Shown in pieces: positions 34,070 to 43,726 of a stretch of DNA of 64,000 bases. A program made the translations under genes and the position numbers. Under the pieces are notes generated by a model that saw only the letters and a list, made by a program, of their open reading frames with translations, was not told where the DNA came from and did no database searches. Every line of letters starts with the position of its first letter. Position 1 is the stretch's first letter. Source of the stretch: Nocardioides marmotae (GTDB lineage Bacteria > Actinomycetota > Actinomycetes > Propionibacteriales > Nocardioidaceae); the NCBI RefSeq assembly GCF_013177455.1, contig NZ_CP053660.1, positions 1,736,001 through 1,800,000 of the forward strand, in the 5' to 3' direction.

Positions 34070-35875
34070 TCAGGCGCGGGCGCGCAGCACCTCGGCGGTC
34101 GAGACGGCCTTGGTCGCGGCGCCCCGGAAGACGACGAGCGCGAGCAGGCCGGCGATCACCGCGGCGACGGCCGCGCCGGCGAAGACGGCGTGCTCCTGGG
34201 GGATGCCGGCGGCCGCGAGCAGGTCGGAGTACGCCGCGCAGCGGGTGCGGTCCCCGCAGACCTCGCGGGCCGAGGGGAGCGGGTTGTCGGCGAGGTGGGC
34301 GTAGTAGCGGCGCAGGCCGATCGCGGTGAGCGCGGAGATGCCGACGAGCATGCCGACCATCCGGGCGACGACGACCATCGCGCTCGCCACGCCGTGCACG
34401 TCGTCGTCGGTGCTGGCGAGCACCGCGGCGTTGACCGGCGCGAGCGCCAGCCCGAAGCCGAAGCCGCAGACGACGAGGGTGAGGTCGGCGGAGAGGTGCT
34501 CGAGGCTGTCGACCTCCCACTGGGTCATCAGCGCGAAGCCGAGCGCGGCCAGGCCCATCCCGGCGGCGGTGATCACGCCGGCGCCCACGCGCCGGGTCAG
34601 CCAGCCGCCGACGACCGCGCCGACCGGCAGGGCGACGAGGAAGCGGAGCAGCACCAAGGCGGCCATCAGCTGGGAGTCGCGGTGGATCGTGGTGCGCGCG
34701 AAGAGGGGGATGTCGATGAGCGCGGCGATGAGGGCGGCGCCGACGAAGAAGCTGACCAGCACCGCGCCCCACGCGGGCGTGCGGCGCAGCGCACCGGCCG
34801 GCACGAGGGGCGCCTCGGCGCGGCGCACGTGCACCACGAAGGCGGCCGCGCCGATCGCGCCGCCGAGGAGGTACCAGAGGCCCTGGTCGGAGAAGACCTG
34901 CACCTTCGGGTCGGCGGTCGCGAAGGCCAGGATCACCCCGCCGAGGGCGATCGCCAGCAGCAGCGCGCCCGTCAGGTCGGCCTCGCGGGCCGCGCGCCAC
35001 CACGAGCGCAGGTCCACCAGCGGGCGCCGCGCGGTCGCGCAGCGGACCACGAGCAGCACCGACGCCCCGATCGCCACCAGGCCGACCGGGGTCAGCCAAC
35101 GGCCCTCGCCGACGTACGGCACGAACAGCTGGCCCCAGGTCAGGTCGCGCAGCAGCTGGCTGGGCCGCAGGAAGACCAGTCCACCGGCCACCGCGGCCAC
35201 CGCGGCCAGCAGCAGCCCGAGCAGGTCGGGCAGGCCGCGTCGCGGTGGACTCCCAGCTGGATCGGCGGCGTCGAGGCCGCCCGCCGGCGCGGCGGAGCGC
35301 AGCGAGGCGATCGCCGCGGCGAGGACGAGGCCGACGGCGAGGTTGAGCAGGAAGATCGCGCGCCAGTCGGCGACCGAGAGCACCACGGCGCCCAGCAGCG
35401 GGCCGAGGACGCTGCCGAGCTCCTGGACGGCCGAGACCAGCCCGAGCGGCACGCCGCGCCGCTCGGCGGGATAGAGGTCGGCCACCAGCGCCAGCGTCGC
35501 CGGCACGAGCCCGCCGCCGCCGACGCCCTGGAGGAACCGGCCCGCCACCATGCTCGGCAGGTCGTAGGCGGCCGCGGTCACCAGCGAGCCGAAGGCGAAG
35601 AGCACCAGCGCGGCGACGAGCACCGGGGTGCGGCCGCGCAGGTCGGCGATCCGCCCGATGAGCGGCAGCATGGCGACGTACCCCAGCAGGAAGCCGGAGA
35701 TGATCGGCGCCGCCTTCTGCAGCTGCTCCACCGAGATCCCCGCGCCGGTCATCATGTCCGGCAGCGCCAGCACGACGACGTAGGTGTCGGCGGCGGCGAA
35801 GGCCACGGCCACCGAGGCGAGCACGAGCAGCAGCCGGGGTGTGCGCCTCCCGGCCGCCGGGTCGGAGTGGCTCAC
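34070..35875 (-). CDS. MFS transporter of the P55 type, partner of LprG
   Basis: 601 residues with about 14 membrane helices. ADTYVVVLALPDMM and the loop GRIADLRGRTPVLVAAL are DHA2-type signatures, with GRFLQGVGGGGLVPATLALVADLYPAERRG following. An outer loop late in the protein carries two cysteines (EVCGDRTRCAAYSD). In mycobacteria the homologous pair exports triacylglycerol and related lipids; the same role is inferred here from the preceding lipoprotein gene. GTG 35875 overlaps the lprG stop by 4 nt. Confidence 0.87.
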   Translation of the reverse strand: MSHSDPAAGRRTPRLLLVLASVAVAFAAADTYVVVLALPDMMTGAGISVEQLQKAAPIISGFLLGYVAMLPLIGRIADLRGRTPVLVAALVLFAFGSLVTAAAYDLPSMVAGRFLQGVGGGGLVPATLALVADLYPAERRGVPLGLVSAVQELGSVLGPLLGAVVLSVADWRAIFLLNLAVGLVLAAAIASLRSAAPAGGLDAADPAGSPPRRGLPDLLGLLLAAVAAVAGGLVFLRPSQLLRDLTWGQLFVPYVGEGRWLTPVGLVAIGASVLLVVRCATARRPLVDLRSWWRAAREADLTGALLLAIALGGVILAFATADPKVQVFSDQGLWYLLGGAIGAAAFVVHVRRAEAPLVPAGALRRTPAWGAVLVSFFVGAALIAALIDIPLFARTTIHRDSQLMAALVLLRFLVALPVGAVVGGWLTRRVGAGVITAAGMGLAALGFALMTQWEVDSLEHLSADLTLVVCGFGFGLALAPVNAAVLASTDDDVHGVASAMVVVARMVGMLVGISALTAIGLRRYYAHLADNPLPSAREVCGDRTRCAAYSDLLAAAGIPQEHAVFAGAAVAAVIAGLLALVVFRGAATKAVSTAEVLRARA

Positions 35876-36591
35876 GGGGCGGTGATGTCCTTCGTGGTGC
35901 CGTAGTCGTCGAAGCCGATCGTGTAGGTCATCGACGGCGCGTCGGCGTAGAAGACCCCGGTCAGCACCGCGGTCCGCAGCTGGCCCTCGGCCGTGACGGT
36001 GTACGTCGCGTCGAAGTCGCCCGCCGCGCCCGGGATGACGTTCTGCACGACCGTGTCGGGGACGGTGCCGGTGTACTCGGTCAGCACCTCGTCGTTGTTG
36101 GCGCCGCCGCGCACCGACTCACCCTCCTCGAGGTCGGTCGTCGCCGGAAGCAGGGCGGAGAACCCGGCGTCGGTGCTCATCAGCTCGGCCGGGTCGGGGG
36201 CGCCGTACTCCGCGGGGTCGATGTCCTGCCACCCGTCGGTGAACGGCACCTGGGCGTAGACCTTGCCGTCGACCGCCACCACCGGCACCTCGGCGTCCTG
36301 GCCGAGGATCCGCACGGTCAGCGAGCCCTCGAAGGCCGGGGCGTGGGTGCCGATCCCGGTGGCGTCGACGATGCCGGTCACGCCCTCGGGGAGGTCGTCG
36401 GTGGTCAGGCTGAGCGAGAGCCCGCTGGTCTCGTCGATGGCCTCCTTGGCCAGCTCCATGACCTCCTCTGGCGTCCGGTCCTCCCCGACCGGGCCGTCCT
36501 CGTCACCCCCGGAGCAGCCGGTGAGCAGGGCGGCGGAGAGGGCGAGCGCGGACAGCAGGGCAGGGGTCGACCTGCCGACGGAGCGGAGCAT
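35872..36591 (-). CDS. lprG: LprG/LppX family lipid-binding lipoprotein
   Basis: 239 residues. Signal peptide ending in lipobox LLTGC, a short acidic linker and the LppX_LprAFG fold: PEEVMELAKEAIDETSGLSLSLTTDDLP, VDGKVYAQVPFTDGWQDIDP, and the C-terminal strand set ending SMTYTIGFDDYG. It should carry a lipid in a hydrophobic pocket on the outer face of the membrane and hand it to or from the P55-type transporter. It starts 5 bp after the parC stop, so it is probably part of the same transcript. Confidence 0.87.
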   Translation of the reverse strand: MLRSVGRSTPALLSALALSAALLTGCSGGDEDGPVGEDRTPEEVMELAKEAIDETSGLSLSLTTDDLPEGVTGIVDATGIGTHAPAFEGSLTVRILGQDAEVPVVAVDGKVYAQVPFTDGWQDIDPAEYGAPDPAELMSTDAGFSALLPATTDLEEGESVRGGANNDEVLTEYTGTVPDTVVQNVIPGAAGDFDATYTVTAEGQLRTAVLTGVFYADAPSMTYTIGFDDYGTTKDITAP

Positions 36592-36596
36592 GGTCG

Positions 36597-39098
36597 TCAG
36601 CCTTCCACACCCCCGGGCGCCGCTTCGGTGGCTTCCGGCACACCGAACCGGGCCGCCACGGGCCCCGCGCAGGCGGCGATCGGCTGGCTCCCGGGCACGC
36701 CCGAGCCGTCCCGGCGACCGGTGGCCGGCGGCAGCTCGACCGGCGCCCCGCTGGCCGCCGCCGCGCGCGCCGGGGCGGTGCCGACCCAGGCGAGGACCAG
36801 GGCGTCCTCGCCCTTGAGGAAGCGGTGGCAGCGCACGCCGCCGGTGGCGCGGCCCTTGGGCGGGTACTCCGAGAACGGGGTCACCTTGACCGCGCCGGGC
36901 TCGGTGCCCGGCAGGGCCGTCGAGGAGCCGGAGGCGGTGACGACGACCGAGCCCTCGGGGGCGTCGGGGTCGACCGCGCCGAACCACAGCACCGAGGCCC
37001 CGTCGGTGAGGCGGACGCCGGCGACGCCGCCGCCGGAGCGGCCCTGGGGGCGCACCGCGTCGGCGCCGAAGTGCAGCAGCTGGGCGTCGGTGGTGACGAA
37101 GCACAGCGACTCCGCGCCGGTCGCCAGCTCGACGGCGCCGACCACCTCGTCGCCGTCGGCGAGCCGGATGACCTCCCAGTCGTCGCGGTTGAGCACCTCG
37201 GGGTTGACCCGCTTGACCACGCCCTGGCGGGTGCCGAGCGCCAGGCCCGGCCCGTCGGCGGCGAGGGTGCACAGGCCGAGCAGCCGCTCGCCGGCCTCGA
37301 GGGCGAGGATCTCGGTGACCGGCAGGCCGCCGGCCAGGTGCGGGTCGTTGGCGGTGCCGGGCAGCTGCGGGAGCTCCAGCACACCGATGCGCACCAGCCG
37401 GCCGGTGCTGGTCAGGCCGCCGACCTCGCCGCGGACGGTGGCCCGCACCGCGGAGACCACGACGTCGTGGTTGGCGCGCCCGCCGCCCCGGCCGGGCGGC
37501 TCGTCGTTCGCGGTGCGCGCGAGCAGCCCGGAGGAGGAGAGGTAGACGAAGCACGGGTCGTCGGCGACCTCGAGCTGCACGGCGCTGGTCACCGGCGCGC
37601 CCGCGGACTCCAGCAGGACGGTGCGGCGCGGGGTGCCGTACGTCGTGGCGACCTCGGCGAGCTCGTCGGAGACGACCTTCCGCAGCAGCGCGTCGTCGCC
37701 CAGGATCGCGTCGAGCTCCTCGATGGTGCGCTGCAGCTCCGAGGCCTCCTTCTCCAGCTCGATGCGGGAGAACTTGGTGAGCCGGCGCAGCTGCATCTCC
37801 AGGATGTACGTCGCCTGGGGCTCGGTCAGCTCGAAGACGTCCATCAGCCGCCCGCGCGCCTCCTCGGCGTTGTCGCTGGAGCGGATCAGCTGGATGACCT
37901 CGTCGATGTCGAGGATCGCCACGAGCAGGCCCTCGACCAGGTGCAGCCGGTCGGCGGCCTTGCCGCGACGGAACGCCGAGCGGCGGCGCACGACGTCGAA
38001 GCGGTGGTCGAGGAAGACCTCGAGCAGCTCCTTGAGCCCGAGCGTGCGGGGCTGGCCGTCGACGAGCGCGACGTTGTTGATGCCGAAGCTGTCCTCCATC
38101 GGCGTGAGCTTGTAGAGCTGCTCGAGCAGCGCCTCGGGCACGAACCCGTTCTTGACCTCGATGACCAGCCGCAGGCCGTGCTCGCGGTCGGTGAGGTCCT
38201 TCATGTCCGAGATGCCCTGGAGCTTCTTGGCCTGCACGAGGGTCTTGATCCGCTCGATGACCTTCTCGGTGCCGACGCCGTAGGGCAGCTCGGTGACCAC
38301 GATGCCCTTGCGGCGGGCGGTGACGTTCTCGATGCGGGCGCTGGCGCGCATCTTGAAGACGCCGCGGCCGGTCTCGTAGGCGTCGCGGATGCCGTCGAGG
38401 CCGACGATCTTGCCGCCGGTGGGCAGGTCGGGGCCGGGGATGAACCGCATCAGGTCGTCGAGGCCGGCCTTCGGGTCCTTGATCAGGTGGCGCAGCGCCT
38501 GGACGACCTCGACCAGGTTGTGCGGGGCGCAGTTGGTGGCCATGCCGACCGCGATGCCGGTGGTGCCGTTGACCACCAGGTTGGGGATGGCCGCCGGCAG
38601 CACCGACGGCTCGAGCTCGCGGCTGTCGTAGTTGGGCCGGAAGTCGACGGTGTCCTCGTCGATCGAGGCGGTCATCGCCACCGCGGCCGGCGCCATCCGA
38701 GCCTCGGTGTAGCGCATCGCGGCGGGGGAGTCGTCGGGCGAGCCGAAGTTGCCGTGGCCGTCGATGAACGGCAGCCGCATCGACCACGGCTGGGCCATCC
38801 GGACCATCGCGTCGTAGATCGCGCCGTCGCCGTGCGGGTGCAGCCGACCCATGACCTCACCGACGACGCGGGCGCTCTTGACGTGGCCCCGGTCGGGGCG
38901 AAGCCCCATGTCGTTCATCGTGTAGAGGATCCGGCGCTGGACCGGCTTGAGGCCGTCGCGTGCGTCGGGGAGCGCCCGGGAGTAGATGACGGAGTAGGCG
39001 TACTCCAGGAACGACGACTCCATCTCCTGCTGGATGTCGGTGTCGAGGATGTGCTCCTCGAAGTCCTCGGGCGGCGGGGGAGTCGTACGTCGTGCCAT
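36597..39098 (-). CDS. parC: Type IIA DNA topoisomerase subunit A (ParC/GyrA-like)
   Basis: 833 residues. [32 protein letters not shown] opens the winged-helix domain; the active Tyr is in RYTEARM near 129; [35 protein letters not shown] and a coiled-coil gate with [17 protein letters not shown] follow. The C-terminal beta-pinwheel lacks a clear GyrA box (QRRGGRG-like), which favours a topoisomerase IV-like role with the parE subunit at 23260. ATG 39098 (MARRTT) is preferred; an in-frame ATG lies 9 bp upstream. Confidence 0.9.
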   Translation of the reverse strand: MARRTTPPPPEDFEEHILDTDIQQEMESSFLEYAYSVIYSRALPDARDGLKPVQRRILYTMNDMGLRPDRGHVKSARVVGEVMGRLHPHGDGAIYDAMVRMAQPWSMRLPFIDGHGNFGSPDDSPAAMRYTEARMAPAAVAMTASIDEDTVDFRPNYDSRELEPSVLPAAIPNLVVNGTTGIAVGMATNCAPHNLVEVVQALRHLIKDPKAGLDDLMRFIPGPDLPTGGKIVGLDGIRDAYETGRGVFKMRASARIENVTARRKGIVVTELPYGVGTEKVIERIKTLVQAKKLQGISDMKDLTDREHGLRLVIEVKNGFVPEALLEQLYKLTPMEDSFGINNVALVDGQPRTLGLKELLEVFLDHRFDVVRRRSAFRRGKAADRLHLVEGLLVAILDIDEVIQLIRSSDNAEEARGRLMDVFELTEPQATYILEMQLRRLTKFSRIELEKEASELQRTIEELDAILGDDALLRKVVSDELAEVATTYGTPRRTVLLESAGAPVTSAVQLEVADDPCFVYLSSSGLLARTANDEPPGRGGGRANHDVVVSAVRATVRGEVGGLTSTGRLVRIGVLELPQLPGTANDPHLAGGLPVTEILALEAGERLLGLCTLAADGPGLALGTRQGVVKRVNPEVLNRDDWEVIRLADGDEVVGAVELATGAESLCFVTTDAQLLHFGADAVRPQGRSGGGVAGVRLTDGASVLWFGAVDPDAPEGSVVVTASGSSTALPGTEPGAVKVTPFSEYPPKGRATGGVRCHRFLKGEDALVLAWVGTAPARAAAASGAPVELPPATGRRDGSGVPGSQPIAACAGPVAARFGVPEATEAAPGGVEG

Positions 39099-39156
39099 GG
39101 TCGGCATTGTCCCCGCCGCACCGGCCGCGCGGACCGGGGGCACACCGGCGACCGGC

Positions 39157-39162
39157 TAGATT
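39157..39162 (+). promoter_or_regulatory. -10 hexamer of a leaderless promoter (acetyltransferase)
   Basis: TAGATT followed by 7 nt and the GTG at 39170. It lies in the 71-bp gap to the divergent parC. Confidence 0.55.
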
Positions 39163-39169
39163 CCTCCTC

Positions 39170-41866
39170 GTGACCGAGCAGGACGCCCCCACCGCCCCCC
39201 GGCACTGGGAGGCCGACGTCCTGCTCCGGGACGGCCGCACCGCCCACATCCGGCCCATCGGCCCCGCCGACGCCGAGCTGATGGTCGAGTTCTACTCCCG
39301 GGTCTCCGACACCTCCAAGTACTACCGGTTCTTCTCGCCGATGCCGCGGCTCTCCGACCGCGACGTCAAGCGGTTCACCGAGGTCGACCACCACGACCGG
39401 GTGGCGTTCGTGCTGACGCTGAGCGGGCAGATGATCGCGGTCGGGCGCTACGACGTGGTCCGGCCCGGCGAGGCCGAGGTCGCCTTCCTCGTCGAGGACA
39501 AGCACCAGGGCCGCGGCATCGCCCAGCTGCTGCTCGAGCACCTCGCCCAGGCCGGCCGGGAGCGCGGGGTGGAGAAGTTCCTCGCCGAGGTGCTCCCCGA
39601 CAACACCCGGATGATCCAGACCTTCCGCGACGCCGGCTACCACGTGGCCAGCGAGTACGAGGACGGCGTGCTGGTCCTGGAGTTCCCGATCACCGCGACC
39701 GACACCGCCATCGGGCTGATGCAGGGCCGCGAGCACAAGGCCGAGGCCGCCTCGATCGAGCGGTTCTTCAACCCGCGCTCGGTCGCGGTCATCGGCGCCT
39801 CGCGGCGCCAGGACACCATCGGCCAGGCGCTCGTGCGGCACCTGGTCACCGGCGACTTCACCGGACGCGTGTACGTCGTCAACCCGACCGCCGCCGCGGT
39901 GTCCGGCATGCCGGCGTACAAGACCGTCGGCGACATCCCCGACGAGGTCGACGTCGCGATCGTGGCCGTCCCGGCCGAGGCGGTCCAGGACGTCGTGCTC
40001 GACTGCGCCGCCAAGGGCGTGCACGGCCTGGTCGTCATCTCCTCCGGCTTCGCCGAGACCGGCGAGGAGGGCCGCCAGCGTCAGCGCCGCCTCGTGGGGC
40101 TCTCCCGCTCCTACGGCCTGCGCCTGATCGGCCCCAACTGCCTGGGCATCATCAACACCGACCCGGCGGTCTCGATCAACGCCTCGCTGTCCTCGGTGAT
40201 GCCGCCGCGTGGCCGCGCCGGGTTCTTCTGCCAGTCCGGCGCGCTGGGCTCGGCGATCCTGGAGAAGGTGCAGAACCGCGGCCTGGGCCTGTCCACCTTC
40301 GTCTCCGCCGGCAACCGCGCCGACGTCTCCGGCAACGACCTGCTGCAGTACTGGGAGGAGGACGACTCCACCGAGGTCGTCCTGCTCTACCTGGAGTCCA
40401 TCGGCAACCCGCGCAAGTTCTCCCGCATCGCCCGGCGGGTCTCGCTGCGCAAGCCGATCATCGCGGTCCGCTCGGGCCGGACCACCCAGGGCGTGCCGAT
40501 GGGCCACGCGGTGCGCCGCATCTCCGCGCCGCCGCAGGCCGTCGACGCGATGTTCCGCCAGGCCGGGGTGATCCAGGTCGACACCCTCGAGGAGATGTTC
40601 GACGTCGCCCAGCTGCTGGCCCACCAGCCGCTGCCGCGCGGGCGCCGGGTCGCGATCGTCGGCAACTCCGACGCGCTCGGCCTGCTCGCCGCCGACGCCG
40701 CCGCCGCCGTCGGGCTGGTGGTCAACAAGTCGGTCGCCCTCGGCGCCGACGCCACCGCCGAGGACTTCGAGGACGCCCTCGACGCCGCGATCGACGACCC
40801 CGAGATCGACTCGGTCGTCGCGGTCTACATCCCGCCGCTCAACGTCTCCGGCGAGGACGTCGCGAACGTGCTGGCCGCCGTCGGCGAGCAGTCCGACAAG
40901 CCGCTGGTCTCCTCCTTCCTCGGCGCCGAGGGCGTGCCCGAGCTGCTGCGCGTGCCCGACGTGGCCGGCTCCACCGCCGGCCGCGGCTCGGTGCCGTCCT
41001 ACCCCGCGGTGGAGTACGCCGTGCGCGCGCTCGCCCGGGTCGTGGAGTACGCCGTGTGGCTGCGCGCCCCCGACGCCCCGCCGCGGGTCGGCGACGCCGT
41101 CGACCGCCGGGCCGCCCAGACGGTCGTCGACCGGGTGCTGCGCGAGCAGCCGGAGGGCACCGAGCTGGACCAGACGACGCTGGCGGAGCTGCTGGCGGCG
41201 TACGGCGTGGAGCTGTGGCCGCTGCGGCGGGTCGCCACCCTCGAGGAGGCCCACCGGGCCGGCGAGGAGCTGGGCTGGGACGTCGTGCTCAAGGCGACCG
41301 CCGACCACCTGCGCGAGCGGCCCGACCTGGCCCACGTGTGGCGCAACATCGACTCGCCCGAGGAGATGGCCGACGCGTGGGAGTCGCTGTCCTCGGTCAT
41401 CGGCGACGCCGCCGGCGCCGGCTTCGTGGTGCAGAAGGTCGCCCAGCCGGGTGTGCCGGTCTCGATCCGCTCGATCGAGGACCCGCTCTTCGGCCCTGTC
41501 GTCTCCTTCGGCATCTCCGGGCCGATCACCGACCTGCTCAGCGACCGCTCCTACCGGATCCCGCCGCTGAGCGAGCGGGACGCCGCGGCGATGGTGCGCG
41601 AGATCAAGGCCGCGCCGATGCTCTTCGGCTACCGCGGCAGCGAGGTCGTCGACGTCGCCGAGGTGGAGCGGCTGATCCTGCGGATCTCCCAGCTGCAGAA
41701 CGACCTGCCGCAGGTCCGGTCGCTCGAGCTCTCGCTCGTGCTCGCCGGGGCGCACGGGTCGAGCGTGCTGACCGCGGCCGCCCGCGTGGAGCCGGTCACC
41801 GACCCGCGCTCGGACTGGTTCGTACGGCGGATGCCGGCCCTGCCCGGCGACACCATCCCGGGCTGA
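39170..41866 (+). CDS. Protein acetyltransferase with acyl-CoA synthetase-like (ADP-forming) domain
   Basis: 898 residues. Residues 1-190 are a GNAT domain (VEDKHQGRGIAQLLLEHL is the acetyl-CoA loop). The rest is the NDP-forming acyl-CoA synthetase-like module: CoA-binding Rossmann domain (FFNPRSVAVIGASRR), ligase domains with GLRLIGPNCLGI and FCQSGALGSAIL, and a C-terminal ATP-grasp part with GYRGSEVVDVAEVE. Such Pat enzymes acetylate lysines of acyl-CoA synthetases to switch them off. The GNAT-first order is that of actinobacterial forms, the reverse of the enterobacterial PatZ. Confidence 0.88.
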   Translation: MTEQDAPTAPRHWEADVLLRDGRTAHIRPIGPADAELMVEFYSRVSDTSKYYRFFSPMPRLSDRDVKRFTEVDHHDRVAFVLTLSGQMIAVGRYDVVRPGEAEVAFLVEDKHQGRGIAQLLLEHLAQAGRERGVEKFLAEVLPDNTRMIQTFRDAGYHVASEYEDGVLVLEFPITATDTAIGLMQGREHKAEAASIERFFNPRSVAVIGASRRQDTIGQALVRHLVTGDFTGRVYVVNPTAAAVSGMPAYKTVGDIPDEVDVAIVAVPAEAVQDVVLDCAAKGVHGLVVISSGFAETGEEGRQRQRRLVGLSRSYGLRLIGPNCLGIINTDPAVSINASLSSVMPPRGRAGFFCQSGALGSAILEKVQNRGLGLSTFVSAGNRADVSGNDLLQYWEEDDSTEVVLLYLESIGNPRKFSRIARRVSLRKPIIAVRSGRTTQGVPMGHAVRRISAPPQAVDAMFRQAGVIQVDTLEEMFDVAQLLAHQPLPRGRRVAIVGNSDALGLLAADAAAAVGLVVNKSVALGADATAEDFEDALDAAIDDPEIDSVVAVYIPPLNVSGEDVANVLAAVGEQSDKPLVSSFLGAEGVPELLRVPDVAGSTAGRGSVPSYPAVEYAVRALARVVEYAVWLRAPDAPPRVGDAVDRRAAQTVVDRVLREQPEGTELDQTTLAELLAAYGVELWPLRRVATLEEAHRAGEELGWDVVLKATADHLRERPDLAHVWRNIDSPEEMADAWESLSSVIGDAAGAGFVVQKVAQPGVPVSIRSIEDPLFGPVVSFGISGPITDLLSDRSYRIPPLSERDAAAMVREIKAAPMLFGYRGSEVVDVAEVERLILRISQLQNDLPQVRSLELSLVLAGAHGSSVLTAAARVEPVTDPRSDWFVRRMPALPGDTIPG

Positions 41867-41889
41867 GCCGCTCCCGAGCCGCCCCGAGC

Positions 41890-41920
41890 CACCCCCGGTG
41901 CCGTTGGGGCCGCGGGGGTG
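41890..41920 (+). terminator. Terminator hairpin after the acetyltransferase gene
   Basis: CACCCCCG at 41890-41897 pairs with CGGGGGTG at 41913-41920, with a 15-nt loop, 24 bp after the stop. Confidence 0.5.
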
Positions 41921-41940
41921 CCGCGTGACACACTTCTGGC

Positions 41941-42525
41941 ATGCGCACCCGCACCACCGACGACCGGGACCGGGCCACCGAGCTCCGGCACGCCATCGAC
42001 CGCACGGGCTACTACCCCGAGGTCGTCGCGGACGGCGTCGCCGCGGCGGTCGGCGGCGAGCAGGTCGTCTCGTTCTTCGTCCACCACGAGCCCACCTTCG
42101 AGCGCGACGAGGTCCGTCGCCACCTCAGCGTCGTGGTGCTGACCCCGAGCCGCCTGGTCCTCGCCCACACCGACGAGCACCCCGGCGACGACCTCCTCCC
42201 CGAGCCCTACACCTCGACCTCCACCGAGGCCGTCAGCCTCTCCGCGGTGAAGTCGGTCGTCGTCACCCGCAACATCGCCAACCCCACCAAGGGCCCCTCG
42301 CGCCCCGCCGAGGTCGTCATGACCGTCGGGTGGGGCGGCGTCGCCCGGATCGACCTGGAGCCCGCGGGCTGCTCGGACCCCGAGTGCGACGCCGACCACG
42401 GCTACACCGGCGTGCTGTCCTCCGACGACTTCTCGCTGCGCGTCTCGGCGGCCGCGGACGGCGCCGACGCCGTGCACGGGCTGCTCTCCTTCGCCGAGTC
42501 GCTCTCCGCGGCCACCCACGGCTGA
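41941..42525 (+). CDS. DUF5998 family protein
   Basis: 194 residues. ALRHAIDRTGYYPEVV-like opening (ELRHAIDRTGYYPEVVADGV), then FFVHHEPTFERDEVRRHLSVVVLTPSRLVLAHTDEH and SLSAVKSVVVTRNIANP. An acidic Cys motif, CSDPECDADHGY, follows near 145. This layout is that of the actinobacterial DUF5998 family, of unknown function. Soluble, no signal peptide. The phosphodiesterase gene follows after 11 bp, so the two are likely co-transcribed. Confidence 0.8.
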   Translation: MRTRTTDDRDRATELRHAIDRTGYYPEVVADGVAAAVGGEQVVSFFVHHEPTFERDEVRRHLSVVVLTPSRLVLAHTDEHPGDDLLPEPYTSTSTEAVSLSAVKSVVVTRNIANPTKGPSRPAEVVMTVGWGGVARIDLEPAGCSDPECDADHGYTGVLSSDDFSLRVSAAADGADAVHGLLSFAESLSAATHG

Positions 42526-42536
42526 GCCGGGTCGTC

Positions 42537-43682
42537 GTGACGGGGGGCGGCGAGGCGGGGTTCCACGAGCCCGCCTACGGGCAGCGGTCGCTGTCCGACA
42601 TCGTGCCCGCGGTGGCCGTCGCGCTCGGAATCGAGCCGGCCACCAGCCTGGATCGCCCCGCGCCCACCGGGCTGGTCCTGCCGCCGGCGTCGTCGTACGT
42701 CGTGTTCCTGGTCGACGGCCTCGGCCACCGGCTCCTGGAGCGCTACGCCCACTACGCGCCGTACCTCTCCTCGCTGCTGCGCGAGGAGCCGGCGACCGCC
42801 GGGGTCCCCTCGACGACGGCCACCAGCCTGACCTCGCTCGGCACCGGGCTGGTGCCCGGCGTGCACGGCCTGGTCGGCTTCACCTCCCGGGTGCCCGGCA
42901 CCGACCGGCTGCTCAACGCGCTGATGTGGCCCAAGGACGTCGACCCGCTCGAGTGGCAGCCGCACCCGACCGCCTTCGCGCGGCTGCGCGCCGCCGGCGT
43001 GACGACGACGGTGGTCAACAAGCGGGAGTTCGCCGGCAGCGGGCTGACGATGGTGGGCTCGCGCGGCGCGGAGTACGTCGGCGCCGACAAGGTCGGTGAG
43101 CGCATCGCCGCCGCGGTGGCCGCCTCGATCGAGCGGCCTTCGCTGACCTACCTCTACGACAGCGACCTGGACTGGACCGGCCACAAGTACGGCGTCTCCT
43201 CCAGCCAGTGGCTCCAGCAGCTCTCCAGCATCGACTCCGAGGCCGAGCAGCTGCGCGAGGCGCTGCCCACCGACGTCCGGCTCGTCGTCGTCGCCGACCA
43301 CGGCATGGTCGACTGCCCGCCCGACCACCGCCTCGACGTCGACGACCACCCCGCGCTCCGCGACGGCGTGGCCCTGCTCGGCGGCGAGGCCCGCTTCCGC
43401 CACCTCTACTGCCAGCGCGGCGCCGTCGACGACGTCGCCGCCGCCTGGTCGTCGGTGCTGGGGGAGCGGGCGACCGTGCTCACCCGCGAGCAGGCGATCC
43501 GCCGCGGCTGGTTCGGCCCCGTCGACGCCTCCGTCCTCCCGCGCCTCGGCGACGTCGTCGTCGCCTCCACCGGCGACCATGGCATCTTCTCCACCACCGA
43601 CTTCGCCTACGAGAAGACGCTCGTCGGCCTGCACGGGTCGCTCACGCCCGAGGAGATGCTCATCCCGGTGCTGGTGGACTGA
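42537..43682 (+). CDS. Alkaline phosphatase-superfamily phosphodiesterase / nucleotide pyrophosphatase
   Basis: 381 residues. VVFLVDGLGHRLLERY starts the fold with the first metal Asp; GVPSTTATSLTSLGTGLVPGVHGLVGF holds the nucleophile Thr; YDSDLDWTGHKYG and VVVADHGMVD supply the remaining metal ligands (D, H, D-H). It probably hydrolyses a phosphodiester or pyrophosphate bond; substrate unknown. No signal peptide is seen. GTG 42537 follows the DUF5998 stop directly. Confidence 0.85.
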   Translation: MTGGGEAGFHEPAYGQRSLSDIVPAVAVALGIEPATSLDRPAPTGLVLPPASSYVVFLVDGLGHRLLERYAHYAPYLSSLLREEPATAGVPSTTATSLTSLGTGLVPGVHGLVGFTSRVPGTDRLLNALMWPKDVDPLEWQPHPTAFARLRAAGVTTTVVNKREFAGSGLTMVGSRGAEYVGADKVGERIAAAVAASIERPSLTYLYDSDLDWTGHKYGVSSSQWLQQLSSIDSEAEQLREALPTDVRLVVVADHGMVDCPPDHRLDVDDHPALRDGVALLGGEARFRHLYCQRGAVDDVAAAWSSVLGERATVLTREQAIRRGWFGPVDASVLPRLGDVVVASTGDHGIFSTTDFAYEKTLVGLHGSLTPEEMLIPVLVD

Positions 43683-43714
43683 CTCGTTCTCCCGCGGGGA
43701 CGCGGGTCGGCCTC

Positions 43715-43720
43715 TAGCGT
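43715..43720 (+). promoter_or_regulatory. -10 hexamer of a leaderless promoter (NERD gene)
   Basis: TAGCGT with 6 nt to the GTG at 43727. Confidence 0.5.
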
Positions 43721-43726
43721 CGTCCT

